From: JANOAR01 sp031411235
GTDB lineage: Bacteria; Verrucomicrobiota; Verrucomicrobiia; Verrucomicrobiales; Verrucomicrobiaceae
Direction: 5' to 3'
Assembly (NCBI GenBank): GCA_031411235.1
Contig: JANOAR010000206.1
Location: forward strand, 1-18,165
Length of the DNA stretch: 18,165 bases
A program made the translations under genes and the position numbers. This document shows, one piece after another, positions 1 to 7,431 of the stretch (the first letter of the stretch is position 1; every line of letters starts with the position of its first letter). The notes under the pieces are model-generated. The model was given only the letters and a program-made list of their open reading frames with translations. It made no database searches and had not been told where the DNA came from.

Positions 1-1502
1 CCGATGGAGTCGCCAGCGGAGTGCGACTGGCGCACGCCGGCTTCCACGGCCTTGCTGCCCTGCTCCGTGGCGAGCACGGCGCTGCTGGTGGCTTTTTGAA
101 TGTCGTTCAGGATGCCGCGCACCTGCGTGGTGGCCTGCTTCGATTGCACGGCGAGTGACTTCACCTCCTGTGCGACGACGGAAAATCCTTTACCCTCCTC
201 GCCTGCTTTGGCCGCTTCGATGGAGGCATTGACCGCGAGCAGTTTTGATTGCGCCGCAAGATCATCCACGGTTGAAATAATCTCGCCAATCGCTTGGCTT
301 TGTGCGCTGAGGCTGAGGATGCTCTCCGCAACCGCACCCATTTGCTGCCGAATGATGTTCATGCCATCGACGGTTTGTTGCACGGCGCGCCTGCCCGTTT
401 TGGCGGTCTCGGCAGCCTTTTGCGACTCGTCGGCTACGGACTTGGCTTTCTGGCTGGAGAGCTGCGAGGTCTGTTTCACTTCCTCCACCGTCGCGGTCGT
501 TTCCGTCACTGCAGTCGCCGTCTCAGCGGCGCTGGAGGCGAGCTGCGTAGTGGACGCCATTATTTCGGTGGCGGAAGATGCGAGGACGTTTACCGCCTCT
601 AAAAGCTCCTCCATGATACGGCGAAGACTGGCCACCATATTCGCAAAGGCATTGCCCAATACATCACGCTCAGATCGTGGCGTGATCTGCGCCGTCAAAT
701 CGCCATCGGCGATTTGTTTGGCTTGCTCTGCAAGCACGGTCAATGAGCGGGCCATCCGCTGAAAGGCATTGATCAGAGCGCCGACTTCATCCTCGCGTTC
801 CACGCCTTTGAATTCAAATCCAAGATCTCCCTCGGCGATCTTATCCGCCGCAAGCGTTACTTCCCCCAGTGGCTTCGCAATGTTCTGCGTGATAAAGCAA
901 CCCGCCAGCGTGAGCAAAATCACTCCGGCAAGGCCGCCAAAAATAATGACGCTTTTGGTGTTCCATACCGCGTCTGCCGCTGCTGCCTGACGCTTCTTCA
1001 ACAACGCATTTTCATCATCTTTCATCTCCGCCACCACCTTTCGTATTTCGTCCATCTGCTGTTTTCCTTTGCCTGTCAGGATCAGCTTTTGCGCCGCATC
1101 GAAGGTGCCCGTCTTGCGCGCTTCCACGACCTCCTTTGCAAATGCCAGCCTCTGCGTGATCAGCGGTTCGAGACTGTCCAGGCGACGCTGCTGTTTATCA
1201 TTATCCGAGGTGAGCGAGCGCACTTCACGCACTTGCTCGTCATTTTTCGCCAGCCCTTCGTGATAGGGATCAAGAAATGATTCATCCCCCGTGATGGTAT
1301 AACCCCGAGTGCCGCTCTCGACATCCTTCATGGAGGAAATGAGGCCTTCCAAGTTCTTCAAGATATCGTTCGTATGCTCTACCCATCCGGCCGTTTCCAC
1401 AAGCTGGAGCGTGGAGCGGTAAGCGACGCTGCCGATGATGGACAGGATGACGATGGCAAGGCAAAAACCTGCGCCAATTTTTCTTCCAACGGTGAGTTTC
1501 AT
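1..1502 (-). CDS. Methyl-accepting chemotaxis protein with CHASE3 sensor, HAMP and signalling domains (C-terminus cut by window edge)
   Basis: This is a membrane chemoreceptor that passes a periplasmic signal to a CheA kinase through CheW. From the ATG at 1500-1502 the frame stays open to base 1, giving 500 residues. TM1 is about residues 10-28 and a CHASE3-like domain follows (about 38-178, with SGTRGYTITGDESFLDPY around 63-80). TM2 is about 184-205, HAMP about 207-262, and the coiled-coil signalling domain starts near 300. The hairpin tip reads DDLAAQSKLLAVNASIEAAK, then AGEEGKGFSVVAQEVKSLA (about 413-451). That wording is like the 40H/WspA-type receptors rather than E. coli Tsr. It is the fourth gene of the operon, 26 bp after a cheW. 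No good ribosome site is visible. The methylation-helix end and stop lie outside the window, where cheA and cheB are expected. The family is certain; the ligand is unknown. Confidence 0.95.
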   Translation of the reverse strand, partial: MKLTVGRKIGAGFCLAIVILSIIGSVAYRSTLQLVETAGWVEHTNDILKNLEGLISSMKDVESGTRGYTITGDESFLDPYHEGLAKNDEQVREVRSLTSDNDKQQRRLDSLEPLITQRLAFAKEVVEARKTGTFDAAQKLILTGKGKQQMDEIRKVVAEMKDDENALLKKRQAAAADAVWNTKSVIIFGGLAGVILLTLAGCFITQNIAKPLGEVTLAADKIAEGDLGFEFKGVEREDEVGALINAFQRMARSLTVLAEQAKQIADGDLTAQITPRSERDVLGNAFANMVASLRRIMEELLEAVNVLASSATEIMASTTQLASSAAETATAVTETTATVEEVKQTSQLSSQKAKSVADESQKAAETAKTGRRAVQQTVDGMNIIRQQMGAVAESILSLSAQSQAIGEIISTVDDLAAQSKLLAVNASIEAAKAGEEGKGFSVVAQEVKSLAVQSKQATTQVRGILNDIQKATSSAVLATEQGSKAVEAGVRQSHSAGDSI

Positions 1503-1528
1503 AATGATGAGCTTCTTGAGTGATGTGG

Positions 1529-2140
1529 TCACGCTTGGTCTTTGTCGTCCACGAGGATTCGCGGATCAGAGAGAATCCTGCCAGCATCCAGCACGACGAG
1601 CCGGTCGCTGGTGATGCCTCGCAGGTAGTCAGCGCGGACGCCTGTCAGCGTCGGCAAGGCTGGCTGAATGTCATCCAGACGGATTCGCCGCACGCCACGG
1701 ATGGCGTCGGCGAGGATGGCGAGCTGCATGTCGTCGTTCTGGATGATGATGATCTTGTTAAGCTCTGTGATGCCTGTGTCTGGTAGGTCGAAGAACTTCT
1801 TCAGATCGATCACCGTGCGAATCTCGCCGCGCAGGTTCATGATGCCGAGAACAAATGACGGCGTGCAGGGCACTGGTGTCAGATCCTTCAGCAAGCAGAC
1901 CGTCTGCACTTGAACGAGTGGAAGAGCATAGTGTTCGCTACCCAGCTCAAACTCGATGACCTCCATGATTTCCGATACAGCCTCGGCTGTCTGCAGTTCC
2001 TTCGCCAGTTGTTGCGCTCGTGTCCGCAATACCTGCCGCTCCGCCTCGGGTGAACGCTCAAAGCCTTTTTCAATCGCAACGCGCATCGTCTCGATACGAC
2101 GATGCACCTCTTCCCAATCGGTTTGTTCAGGTGTGATCAT
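1529..2140 (-). CDS. CheW-like coupling protein with N-terminal helical extension (WspD-like)
   Basis: This is a coupling protein expected to bridge the receptor and CheA. It has 203 residues. About 57 N-terminal residues are charged and helical (EEVHRRIETMR, then an LRTRAQQLAKELQ stretch). The CheW fold follows from about 60 (IEFELGSEHYALPLVQVQTV, then VLGIMNLRGEIRTVIDLKKF near 103-121 and AILADAIRGVRRI). Plain CheW is about 150-170 residues, so the extension is real; WspD proteins carry a similar one. The ATG at 2138-2140 overlaps the cheR stop by 4 bp (ATGA), and a GGAGG-type site lies 7 bp upstream inside cheR, so translation is probably coupled. The family is clear. The WspD assignment rests on gene order plus the extension. 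Confidence 0.93.
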   Translation of the reverse strand: MITPEQTDWEEVHRRIETMRVAIEKGFERSPEAERQVLRTRAQQLAKELQTAEAVSEIMEVIEFELGSEHYALPLVQVQTVCLLKDLTPVPCTPSFVLGIMNLRGEIRTVIDLKKFFDLPDTGITELNKIIIIQNDDMQLAILADAIRGVRRIRLDDIQPALPTLTGVRADYLRGITSDRLVVLDAGRILSDPRILVDDKDQA

Positions 2141-3516
2141 TCGGCCACCTCCGCTAATGTATGAATGATGGCCAGCAAGCGCCCAGCCGTAAGGCCATCC
2201 GAATCCAACACTTCAGAATCGGGAGCACAGGGGGTGAGCAGTGCACGTGCATTTTCAAAACAACGCGCCGCATCGCGGCTACGTCCTTGCCTACGCATGA
2301 GATTGCCAAGCATGAAGTGTGCAATCACGCAGTCGTGATCGAGATACAACGCGCGCTTCAGCGCTGTGATCGCTTCCTCATCCGCATTCTGCTCCTGCAG
2401 GATGACGCCGCGCAGACAATAGCTGGAAGCCACAAGCCGGTCGGCTTCAATGGCGCGATCGCACGCAACGAGAGCCTCGACCAGACAGCCTTTATTCGCC
2501 AACTGCTTCGCTTCCGCCAAATGATTAGGCCAAGTGGCGGAAGGCTCCTGAATGCAAGGAAGAGCAACCAAAGGCTCTGCCAACTTGGATGGCCGCAAAG
2601 GCAAGGTTTCCTTCAAGACCGTTTCATTCCATGTCATCACAGGCGGTACGGGCAACGTTAAATGCGGTGCTGCCCCCTTCCGATAGACCGCTGTTCCTTC
2701 AAATCCAGCAGGTGAGAAATCAGCAAACATCTGCTGTGACGCTTCGGAGGCGCTCACAAACAACCATCCACCTTCCATGAGAGAGCGGTGAAGATTTGCA
2801 ATCACCTTGCGCAACTGATCGGGTGAGAAATACATCAGCACATTGCGGCAAAAGATGATGTCCATCGCATTGGTGTTGGTCACAAGTGAGGGATAGACAT
2901 CTTCCACCAGATTCAGGCAGCCAAAGGTCACCATCTTCTTGAGCGCTGGCAGTACCTCGAACTTACCTTGGGCCGTTTGACGGACACAGTATTTTTTGAT
3001 TTCATCAGGCACGCCACGGAAAGACCACTGGCCATACACTCCCTCGCTGGCTTTATGCAGAAACTTAGGATTCACATCCGTCGCCAAAATAGTCACCTGC
3101 CAGTCATCGAGATCAGGGATCGTGCGGCGCAATGCAAATGCGATGGAGTAAGCCTCCTCCCCCGAGCAGCAACCCGCGCTCCAGATACGCAGTCGTTTCG
3201 CACCGCCTTGTCTTTCCTGGATGATCGCTGGCAAGATGTGTTTCTCCAACGCTTCAAACGCCTTCGGATCGCGCATGAAGTAGGTTTCTCCAATGGTGAG
3301 CTGGCCTGCGAGCGAATCAATTTGCGTCTTGTTAGCATCGCAAAGAACAAGCCCGCGAGCATATTCCTCGACGCTGCTGTAGCCGAGTTCTATCGCCGCA
3401 CCGCGCAAGCCGCGCTCCAGGTCGTTCCAGCGTTCTGGCGGGAAATGCAGCCCCAACTTTGCCTCCACCGAATGGCTGGCTGCTTCCAGAAGTTCTGTCG
3501 CGAGCATGGATGACAT
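2137..3516 (-). CDS. CheR-type protein-glutamate methyltransferase with C-terminal TPR repeats (WspC-like)
   Basis: This enzyme transfers methyl groups from S-adenosylmethionine to receptor glutamates to set sensitivity. It has 459 residues. The small N-terminal CheR helical domain is about 1-85. The catalytic domain follows, with GETYFMRDPKAFEALE (about 76-91), the SAM loop RIWSAGCCSGEEAYSIA (about 109-125), ATDVNPKFLHKA and the core strand IIFCRNVLMYFSPD. After a proline-rich linker, about three TPR units occupy roughly 334-428 (EALVACDRAIEAD, EEAITALKRALYLD, RDAARCFENARAL). TPR-bearing CheR proteins are typical of Wsp-like systems, where the TPRs help dock on the array. It follows the upstream cheW by 5 bp. 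ATG 3516 is chosen; a second ATG at 3507 is possible. Confidence 0.95.
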   Translation of the reverse strand: MSSMLATELLEAASHSVEAKLGLHFPPERWNDLERGLRGAAIELGYSSVEEYARGLVLCDANKTQIDSLAGQLTIGETYFMRDPKAFEALEKHILPAIIQERQGGAKRLRIWSAGCCSGEEAYSIAFALRRTIPDLDDWQVTILATDVNPKFLHKASEGVYGQWSFRGVPDEIKKYCVRQTAQGKFEVLPALKKMVTFGCLNLVEDVYPSLVTNTNAMDIIFCRNVLMYFSPDQLRKVIANLHRSLMEGGWLFVSASEASQQMFADFSPAGFEGTAVYRKGAAPHLTLPVPPVMTWNETVLKETLPLRPSKLAEPLVALPCIQEPSATWPNHLAEAKQLANKGCLVEALVACDRAIEADRLVASSYCLRGVILQEQNADEEAITALKRALYLDHDCVIAHFMLGNLMRRQGRSRDAARCFENARALLTPCAPDSEVLDSDGLTAGRLLAIIHTLAEVAE

Positions 3517-3521
3517 AGGAC

Positions 3522-4031
3522 TTACAAGTTAAGCATCATTTGCAACGCCTCGTGATCTTCAATCGAGAGAAACCGCTCCAGGTCATGCACAAGAACCATG
3601 TTGCCATCGAGCTTCATCACGCCCGTGACCGATTCGAGATTCGGTAGGATTTCAGAAGCCAGTGTGATCTGCACCTCGGCTAGCGACACCACTCCCGCCA
3701 CAGAGTCCACGAGCAGCGCAATCGTGCGCCTGTGCGTATGGGCGATGACGAGGTGGTCGGTTGCGCGGATATCCCTCGACGTCTGGCCAAACCGTGCCCA
3801 CAGGTCAAAGACCGGCACGATCCGCCCCTGATAATTGATCACTCCACACACGCCGCGAGGCGCTTCAGGAAGGGGCATTATTTCGACAGCCCGCACCACC
3901 CGCTCGACGGCAGCCAACCCCACGGCAAACTCCAGATCGCTGAGTTTGAAGACCACCCAGGCATCAGCTTTAGCATGCATGCCTCCTGCAGAGAGCGGAG
4001 AATTTTCGGAGAGGATTTTAGATAAAGCCAT
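3522..4031 (-). CDS. CheW-like coupling protein, first gene of chemosensory operon (WspB-like)
   Basis: A 169-residue single-domain CheW. After about 22 variable residues the CheW fold runs to the end. Recognisable strands are AWVVFKLSDLEFAVGLAAVE, the RGVCGVINYQGRIVPVFDL segment typical of CheW, and IALLVDSVAGVVSL. It should couple the MCP encoded downstream to a CheA kinase. The start is set at the ATG at 4029-4031, because GGAGG stands 8 bases before it. An in-frame GTG 15 bases further upstream (4044-4046) sits against the GGAGG and would leave it no site. This is the promoter-proximal gene of the cheW-cheR-cheW-mcp run. The family is certain; the WspB-like role is inferred from order. 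Confidence 0.93.
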   Translation of the reverse strand: MALSKILSENSPLSAGGMHAKADAWVVFKLSDLEFAVGLAAVERVVRAVEIMPLPEAPRGVCGVINYQGRIVPVFDLWARFGQTSRDIRATDHLVIAHTHRRTIALLVDSVAGVVSLAEVQITLASEILPNLESVTGVMKLDGNMVLVHDLERFLSIEDHEALQMMLNL

Positions 4032-4218
4032 ACCGGGAACCTCCACTGATTGTCATGACATCGGCTAAACACTACTGCTGCAAGTGATGCTTAAAGCTCG
4101 CCACAGAAGTCCGCAGCGCAAGAGTTTTCCTGTACTGCACTTTTTCGGTCTTCCTCAAATCAGGTTGAGTGCTGCATTGGAAGCTAGCAGGCACGCAAAG
4201 TTTTTTCCAGCACAAGAG
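4032..4218. other. Intergenic region upstream of the chemosensory operon
   Basis: This 187-bp stretch lies between the stop of the TIM-barrel gene and the first cheW, both on the minus strand. It must hold the operon promoter unless transcription reads through from upstream. The only convincing element is the GGAGG ribosome site just before the cheW ATG. No sigma-70 promoter with good boxes and spacing was found, and no GC-rich hairpin followed by a T-run terminates the upstream gene. Confidence 0.5.
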
Positions 4219-5136
4219 CTATTTTCTGATCCCCGCCTTCTCCATAGCTCCCGCCAGCGCGGCGTAACTTTTCTTTGCTGCTTCCACAGGATCATACCCA
4301 GGCTTATTAAACACTTGACCGCTGACCTCGACGACGACGGGGCCGGTGTAGCCGTGCTGTTTCAGCGCGGCGAAGTAGGCGACGTAGTCAGTGCTACCTT
4401 CGCCGGGGAGGGCAAACTGGAATTTGGTTTTGTCGCCGATGCTGTCTTTGACGTGGATGAACTTGGTCTGTGGCAGGAGCAGCTTCATGCTCTCTTTCAT
4501 GTCGATGCCAGCGAGCTGGAAGTGGCTGAAATCATAGGCCACGCAGAGGCTGGGCTTGTTGACTTTTTGCAGCAGCCAGAGCAGGCGCTCGGGCGAGTTC
4601 ACGGCGCTGCCGACGTGGGCCTTGATGGCGATGGTGGTCTTCGCCTTGGCGGCGGTGTCGGCCCATGAATGCAGGCGCTCGGCCATGTGCTCTTTGATTT
4701 GTTCCCACTCAGCGGGCTTGCCACCGAGGACGGTTTCAAGGAGGGGCGGTTGATCGGGCAGGAGTTCATGCGCGAGCTGGCCTGCGGTGGTGATGTTTCC
4801 GAGATTCAGTGCATGGGTTTTGTCATCGGCAGTGAGGCTGAGGTTAACCATCAAACAAGGCAGCTTGAGATGCAGCGCGGCGAGCTGTACGACGGCTTCT
4901 TTGCGAGCCTGAGTATCAAAGACTTTCGGCTCGGTAACGTAGCCAGGATTGAGCGCCAGCTCGACGTTGTCGTAGCCGATCTCGGCACAGGTTTTCAGGG
5001 CGACATCGAGCGGCAGAGCCTTCATGCCATAGAGGCTGAAGCCGAGGGAGATGGCGCTGGCGGGAGCGCTGCGAGCGAGCTGGGGGAGCGAGGTGAAGGC
5101 GAGAGCGCTGTGGAGGAAGTGGCGACGAGTAGGCAT
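4219..5136 (-). CDS. Tat-exported sugar phosphate isomerase/epimerase-like TIM-barrel protein
   Basis: A 305-residue xylose-isomerase-like TIM-barrel protein (AP_endonuc_2/hydroxypyruvate-isomerase superfamily), likely acting on a sugar or sugar acid outside the cytoplasm. The N-terminus is TRRHFLHSALAFTSL, a twin-arginine-type signal ending near RSAPASA (about residue 28). Barrel landmarks are GYDNVELALNPGY (55-66), YDFSHF (201-206), FIHVKDS (226-232) and VVVEVSGQVF (267-276). Putative metal or catalytic residues are D202, H205, H228 and E270. Where many relatives have a Glu at the end of strand 5, this protein reads IAIKAH, with K172. It starts 18 bp after the DJ-1-like gene and is probably co-transcribed with it. 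The substrate cannot be told from sequence. Confidence 0.88.
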   Translation of the reverse strand: MPTRRHFLHSALAFTSLPQLARSAPASAISLGFSLYGMKALPLDVALKTCAEIGYDNVELALNPGYVTEPKVFDTQARKEAVVQLAALHLKLPCLMVNLSLTADDKTHALNLGNITTAGQLAHELLPDQPPLLETVLGGKPAEWEQIKEHMAERLHSWADTAAKAKTTIAIKAHVGSAVNSPERLLWLLQKVNKPSLCVAYDFSHFQLAGIDMKESMKLLLPQTKFIHVKDSIGDKTKFQFALPGEGSTDYVAYFAALKQHGYTGPVVVEVSGQVFNKPGYDPVEAAKKSYAALAGAMEKAGIRK

Positions 5137-5154
5137 GAGGATAGTGATGGTGGG

Positions 5155-5721
5155 TTAAGCTTTGCGCTGCGCATCCATAGCCTTGATCCACGGGCCGATG
5201 AAGTGACCGCTGTCGTGGTAGGTGCGTCCGCTGAACATGTGTTTATCAATGACGCAGGGCTCGTTGACGTAGATGCCGCCACAGACTTCGAGGTCGAATT
5301 TGCACTTAGCCACGGTGGCCATGCGCAGGCCATTCACGATGCCGGCGCGGGCGGGAATCTCGACGCCGTGGCAGACGCTGGCGCAGGGCTTTTCATGCTC
5401 CCAGAACCAGCGGGTGATGCGCAGTAGATCTTCATCTTCGCGGATGTATTCCGGGGCGCGGCCGCCGCTGAAGAAGATGCCAGCATACTCCTCGGGCTTG
5501 ATCTCGGCGAAGGTGATGTCGGCCATGATGCTGTAGCCTTCCCACTCTTTGGTGATCGTCCAGCCGGGCTTCACTTCATGCAGCACCATCTGGTAGCGGC
5601 GCTTCTCTGGGGCGGCGATGATGGGCTGGTAGCCGCCTTCGATGAGGCGGTAGTAAGGGTAGAGGGTATCGACGGTTTCCGTGGCGTCGCCGATGATGAG
5701 GAGGACTTGGGGCTGGGACAT
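5155..5721 (-). CDS. DJ-1/PfpI family protein (class I glutamine amidotransferase-like)
   Basis: A 188-residue DJ-1/PfpI-fold protein. Members include deglycases, proteases and chaperones, and this one's activity is unknown. An N-terminal Rossmann-like strand (QVLLIIGDATETVD, 5-18) carries a Glu in the usual active-site region (E15). The nucleophile elbow is ASVCHGVEIPARAG (114-127), with C117 as the expected nucleophile followed by H118. FFSGGRAPEYIRED (83-96) matches the family. The frame is open about 76 codons further upstream, but that would overlap the divergent regulator. The ATG at 5719-5721, directly before the conserved strand, is therefore chosen. It is the first gene of a two-gene operon with the TIM-barrel gene. 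The divergent XylR-like regulator suggests sugar-linked control. Confidence 0.88.
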   Translation of the reverse strand: MSQPQVLLIIGDATETVDTLYPYYRLIEGGYQPIIAAPEKRRYQMVLHEVKPGWTITKEWEGYSIMADITFAEIKPEEYAGIFFSGGRAPEYIREDEDLLRITRWFWEHEKPCASVCHGVEIPARAGIVNGLRMATVAKCKFDLEVCGGIYVNEPCVIDKHMFSGRTYHDSGHFIGPWIKAMDAQRKA

Positions 5722-5841
5722 GAGGTGCGTGTTATTGGAGGGTGTGATGCGCAATCCGAGGATTTGCTGTGCCGAGTAAACGTGATTGCCGAACGGCTGT
5801 AACTGCGGGTATGCTGCAAAGAACATCAGGTTTTCCGTCAC
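5722..5841. promoter_or_regulatory. Divergent promoter region with inverted repeats, candidate operator for the XylR-like regulator
   Basis: This 120-bp region separates the DJ-1 gene (minus) from the regulator gene (plus), so both promoters must lie here. At 5751-5767 it contains GCAATCCGAGGATTTGC, where AATCC and GGATT face each other across GA and are flanked by GC and TGC. About 20 bp on, GCCGAACGGC (5788-5797) is a shorter inverted repeat. The symmetry is seen directly; a role as binding site for the adjacent regulator is inference. No strong -35/-10 pair was identified. Confidence 0.4.
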
Positions 5842-6999
5842 ATGGCAAAGAAGCGTTTTCGTATCCCTCGCGTGGCTCTGCTGGTGGAGACCACCCGCAC
5901 CTACACCCGCGAACTGCTCGGCGGCGTGCGACGCTATGTGGCAGAGCATGGCCCGTGGTCCACGTTCATTGAGCTTCGGGCGCTGGACTCATCGCCGCCG
6001 CCGTGGCTGAAAGGCTGGGATGGCGATGGCATCCTGAGCCGCACCTTCACGCAGGAGACGGCGGATATTATCGCCGCGACGGGGCTGCCAGCGGTGGAAA
6101 TACGCTCGACGCATCTCTGCCCTGGGTTGCCTTTCATAGGCATGGACAACCGGCTCATCGGGCGCACGGTGGCTGAGCATTTCCTGAATCGAGGTTATCG
6201 AAACTTTGCGGCCTACAGTCTGCACACGGAGCGCTTTTTCGAGGAGCGTATGCAGAATTTCGTCAGCACGGTGAAGGCGGCAGGCTGCTCGGCTGCGGTG
6301 CTGCCGGAGGCGGAATCCGAGAGCGTGACGGACTGGGAAAGTGGGCAAGCAAGGCTGATTGCGTGGTTGAGCGGATTGCCCAAGCCTGTGGGCATTTTTG
6401 CGGCCAATGATCAGATGGGCGTGCGCCTGCTGGATGCCTGCCAGCGTGCGGGTATCTCGGTGCCGGAAGAGGTCGCCGTGGTAGGGGCTGAGAACGAGGA
6501 GACGCTGTGTGAATTCGCCACACCGCCGCTGACTAGCCTGCGCTACGATGGTGCGATGGTGGGCTACTTAGCGGCGCAGATGCTGGATCGCATGATGAGT
6601 GGCAAGCAGCCCACGCAGATGGAAACTCTGGTGCCACCGAAGGGGATCATTGTGAGGGCCTCGTCGGATGATCTTGTGATCAATGACCAGCTCATCGCAC
6701 GCGCAGCGCGCCTTATCCGAGAAGGGGCTGCGAGCGGGATCAGCGTGGACGAGATTTGCCACAAGCTGAACGCCTCGCGCAGCACGCTGGAGCGTCGCAT
6801 GAAAGCGGCGCTGAACCGCACGCCGAAGGAGGAAATCCAGCGCATTCGTTTTCGCGTTGTCGAGCGAATGCTGCGAGACACCGACATGACGATCGACTCG
6901 ATTGCCGAACAGACGGGCTTCACCCATAGCCACTACTTGCAGGCGGCCTTCAAGGAGCGCCACGGCAAGACGCCGGGGGAATTTCGGCGAGCGAAATGA
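5842..6999 (+). CDS. XylR-like transcriptional regulator: LacI-type ligand-binding domain fused to AraC HTH
   Basis: A 385-residue DNA-binding regulator of the XylR type, close to the length of E. coli XylR (392). The N-terminal two thirds is a periplasmic-binding-protein-like sensor: RVALLVETTRTYTRELLGGV (10-29), FIGMDNRLIGRTVAEHFLNR (98-117), PVGIFAANDQMGVRLLDAC (182-200) and EEVAVVGAENEE (209-220). The C-terminus has two AraC helix-turn-helix units, GISVDEICHKLNASRSTLERR (299-319) and MTIDSIAEQTGFTHSHYLQ (349-367), ending in KTPGEFRRAK. It should sense a sugar and control the divergently transcribed DJ-1/TIM-barrel pair, or its own gene. No ribosome site is evident at the ATG, but homology begins within 10 residues. 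The sugar is unknown; 'xylose' should not be assumed. Confidence 0.92.
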   Translation: MAKKRFRIPRVALLVETTRTYTRELLGGVRRYVAEHGPWSTFIELRALDSSPPPWLKGWDGDGILSRTFTQETADIIAATGLPAVEIRSTHLCPGLPFIGMDNRLIGRTVAEHFLNRGYRNFAAYSLHTERFFEERMQNFVSTVKAAGCSAAVLPEAESESVTDWESGQARLIAWLSGLPKPVGIFAANDQMGVRLLDACQRAGISVPEEVAVVGAENEETLCEFATPPLTSLRYDGAMVGYLAAQMLDRMMSGKQPTQMETLVPPKGIIVRASSDDLVINDQLIARAARLIREGAASGISVDEICHKLNASRSTLERRMKAALNRTPKEEIQRIRFRVVERMLRDTDMTIDSIAEQTGFTHSHYLQAAFKERHGKTPGEFRRAK

Positions 7000-7029
7000 A
7001 GAACAGGCGACGGGTTGTGTTTGTCGGCG

Positions 7030-7377
7030 CTACTTCTCGATACGCAGAATCGTCTCGTCGTCGCGCTTCACATTGAGATGATCGCGGGCTTCGATGGCGA
7101 GGTATTCGGGCTCGGTGCGGAGCCATTCGACGCGGCGGGCTTGCTGGTCGCGAATGGTTTCAAGATCAGCTTTTTGCTGTCGCAGGCCTTTCAGTTTCTC
7201 AACGAGCGCAGTGGGCTGCTCGATGGGCAACTGGTTGTAATAGGTGCCGCACACCACGCCGAGAGCGAGCAGGAGCCACCACTGCATCTTCACCACGGCT
7301 CCGAGGACGCGCTCTGTGCGGGTTCTTTCGGAGTCAGGGACGATGTAGGCTTGGAGGCGCTGGAGCTTGTCTTTCAT
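7030..7377 (-). CDS. Septum formation initiator family protein (FtsB/DivIC-like)
   Basis: A small bitopic cell-division protein, 115 residues from the ATG at 7375-7377. A basic N-terminal cytoplasmic tail is followed by one TM segment (about 32-46, WWLLLALGVVCG) and then a periplasmic coiled coil (about 56-85, LVEKLKGLRQQKADLETIRDQQ). The ending is EYLAIEARDHLNVKRDDETI, which resembles the conserved 'E..AR..L......E' end of FtsB/DivIC. The gene sits directly downstream of enolase, and eno-ftsB is a conserved order in many bacteria, which supports the call. An upstream in-frame TTG (7416) with a GAGG-like stretch before it could add 13 residues. The function (linking FtsL and FtsQ in the divisome) is inferred from family. 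Confidence 0.85.
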   Translation of the reverse strand: MKDKLQRLQAYIVPDSERTRTERVLGAVVKMQWWLLLALGVVCGTYYNQLPIEQPTALVEKLKGLRQQKADLETIRDQQARRVEWLRTEPEYLAIEARDHLNVKRDDETILRIEK

Positions 7378-7431
7378 GGTAGGCGGCGGTTGGAGGCTGG
7401 CGAGCTTGAAAGGCAAGCCGCCTCGCCTTGC

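Noticed and set aside
1282..1587. Minus-strand open frame of 101 codons overlapping the MCP start
   Set aside because: It is out of frame with the clear CHASE3 MCP N-terminus starting at 1502 and has no family features.
4087..4103. Sigma-54-like element on the minus strand (TGGC, GG-N10-GC spacing) upstream of the cheW-cheR operon
   Set aside because: The -24 GG and -12 GC are present, but the -12 box reads AAGC instead of TTGC and the flanks do not match. It is too weak to call.
4669..5427. 252-codon plus-strand open frame
   Set aside because: It spans the junction of two well-supported minus-strand genes (TIM barrel and DJ-1-like) and has no recognisable motif.
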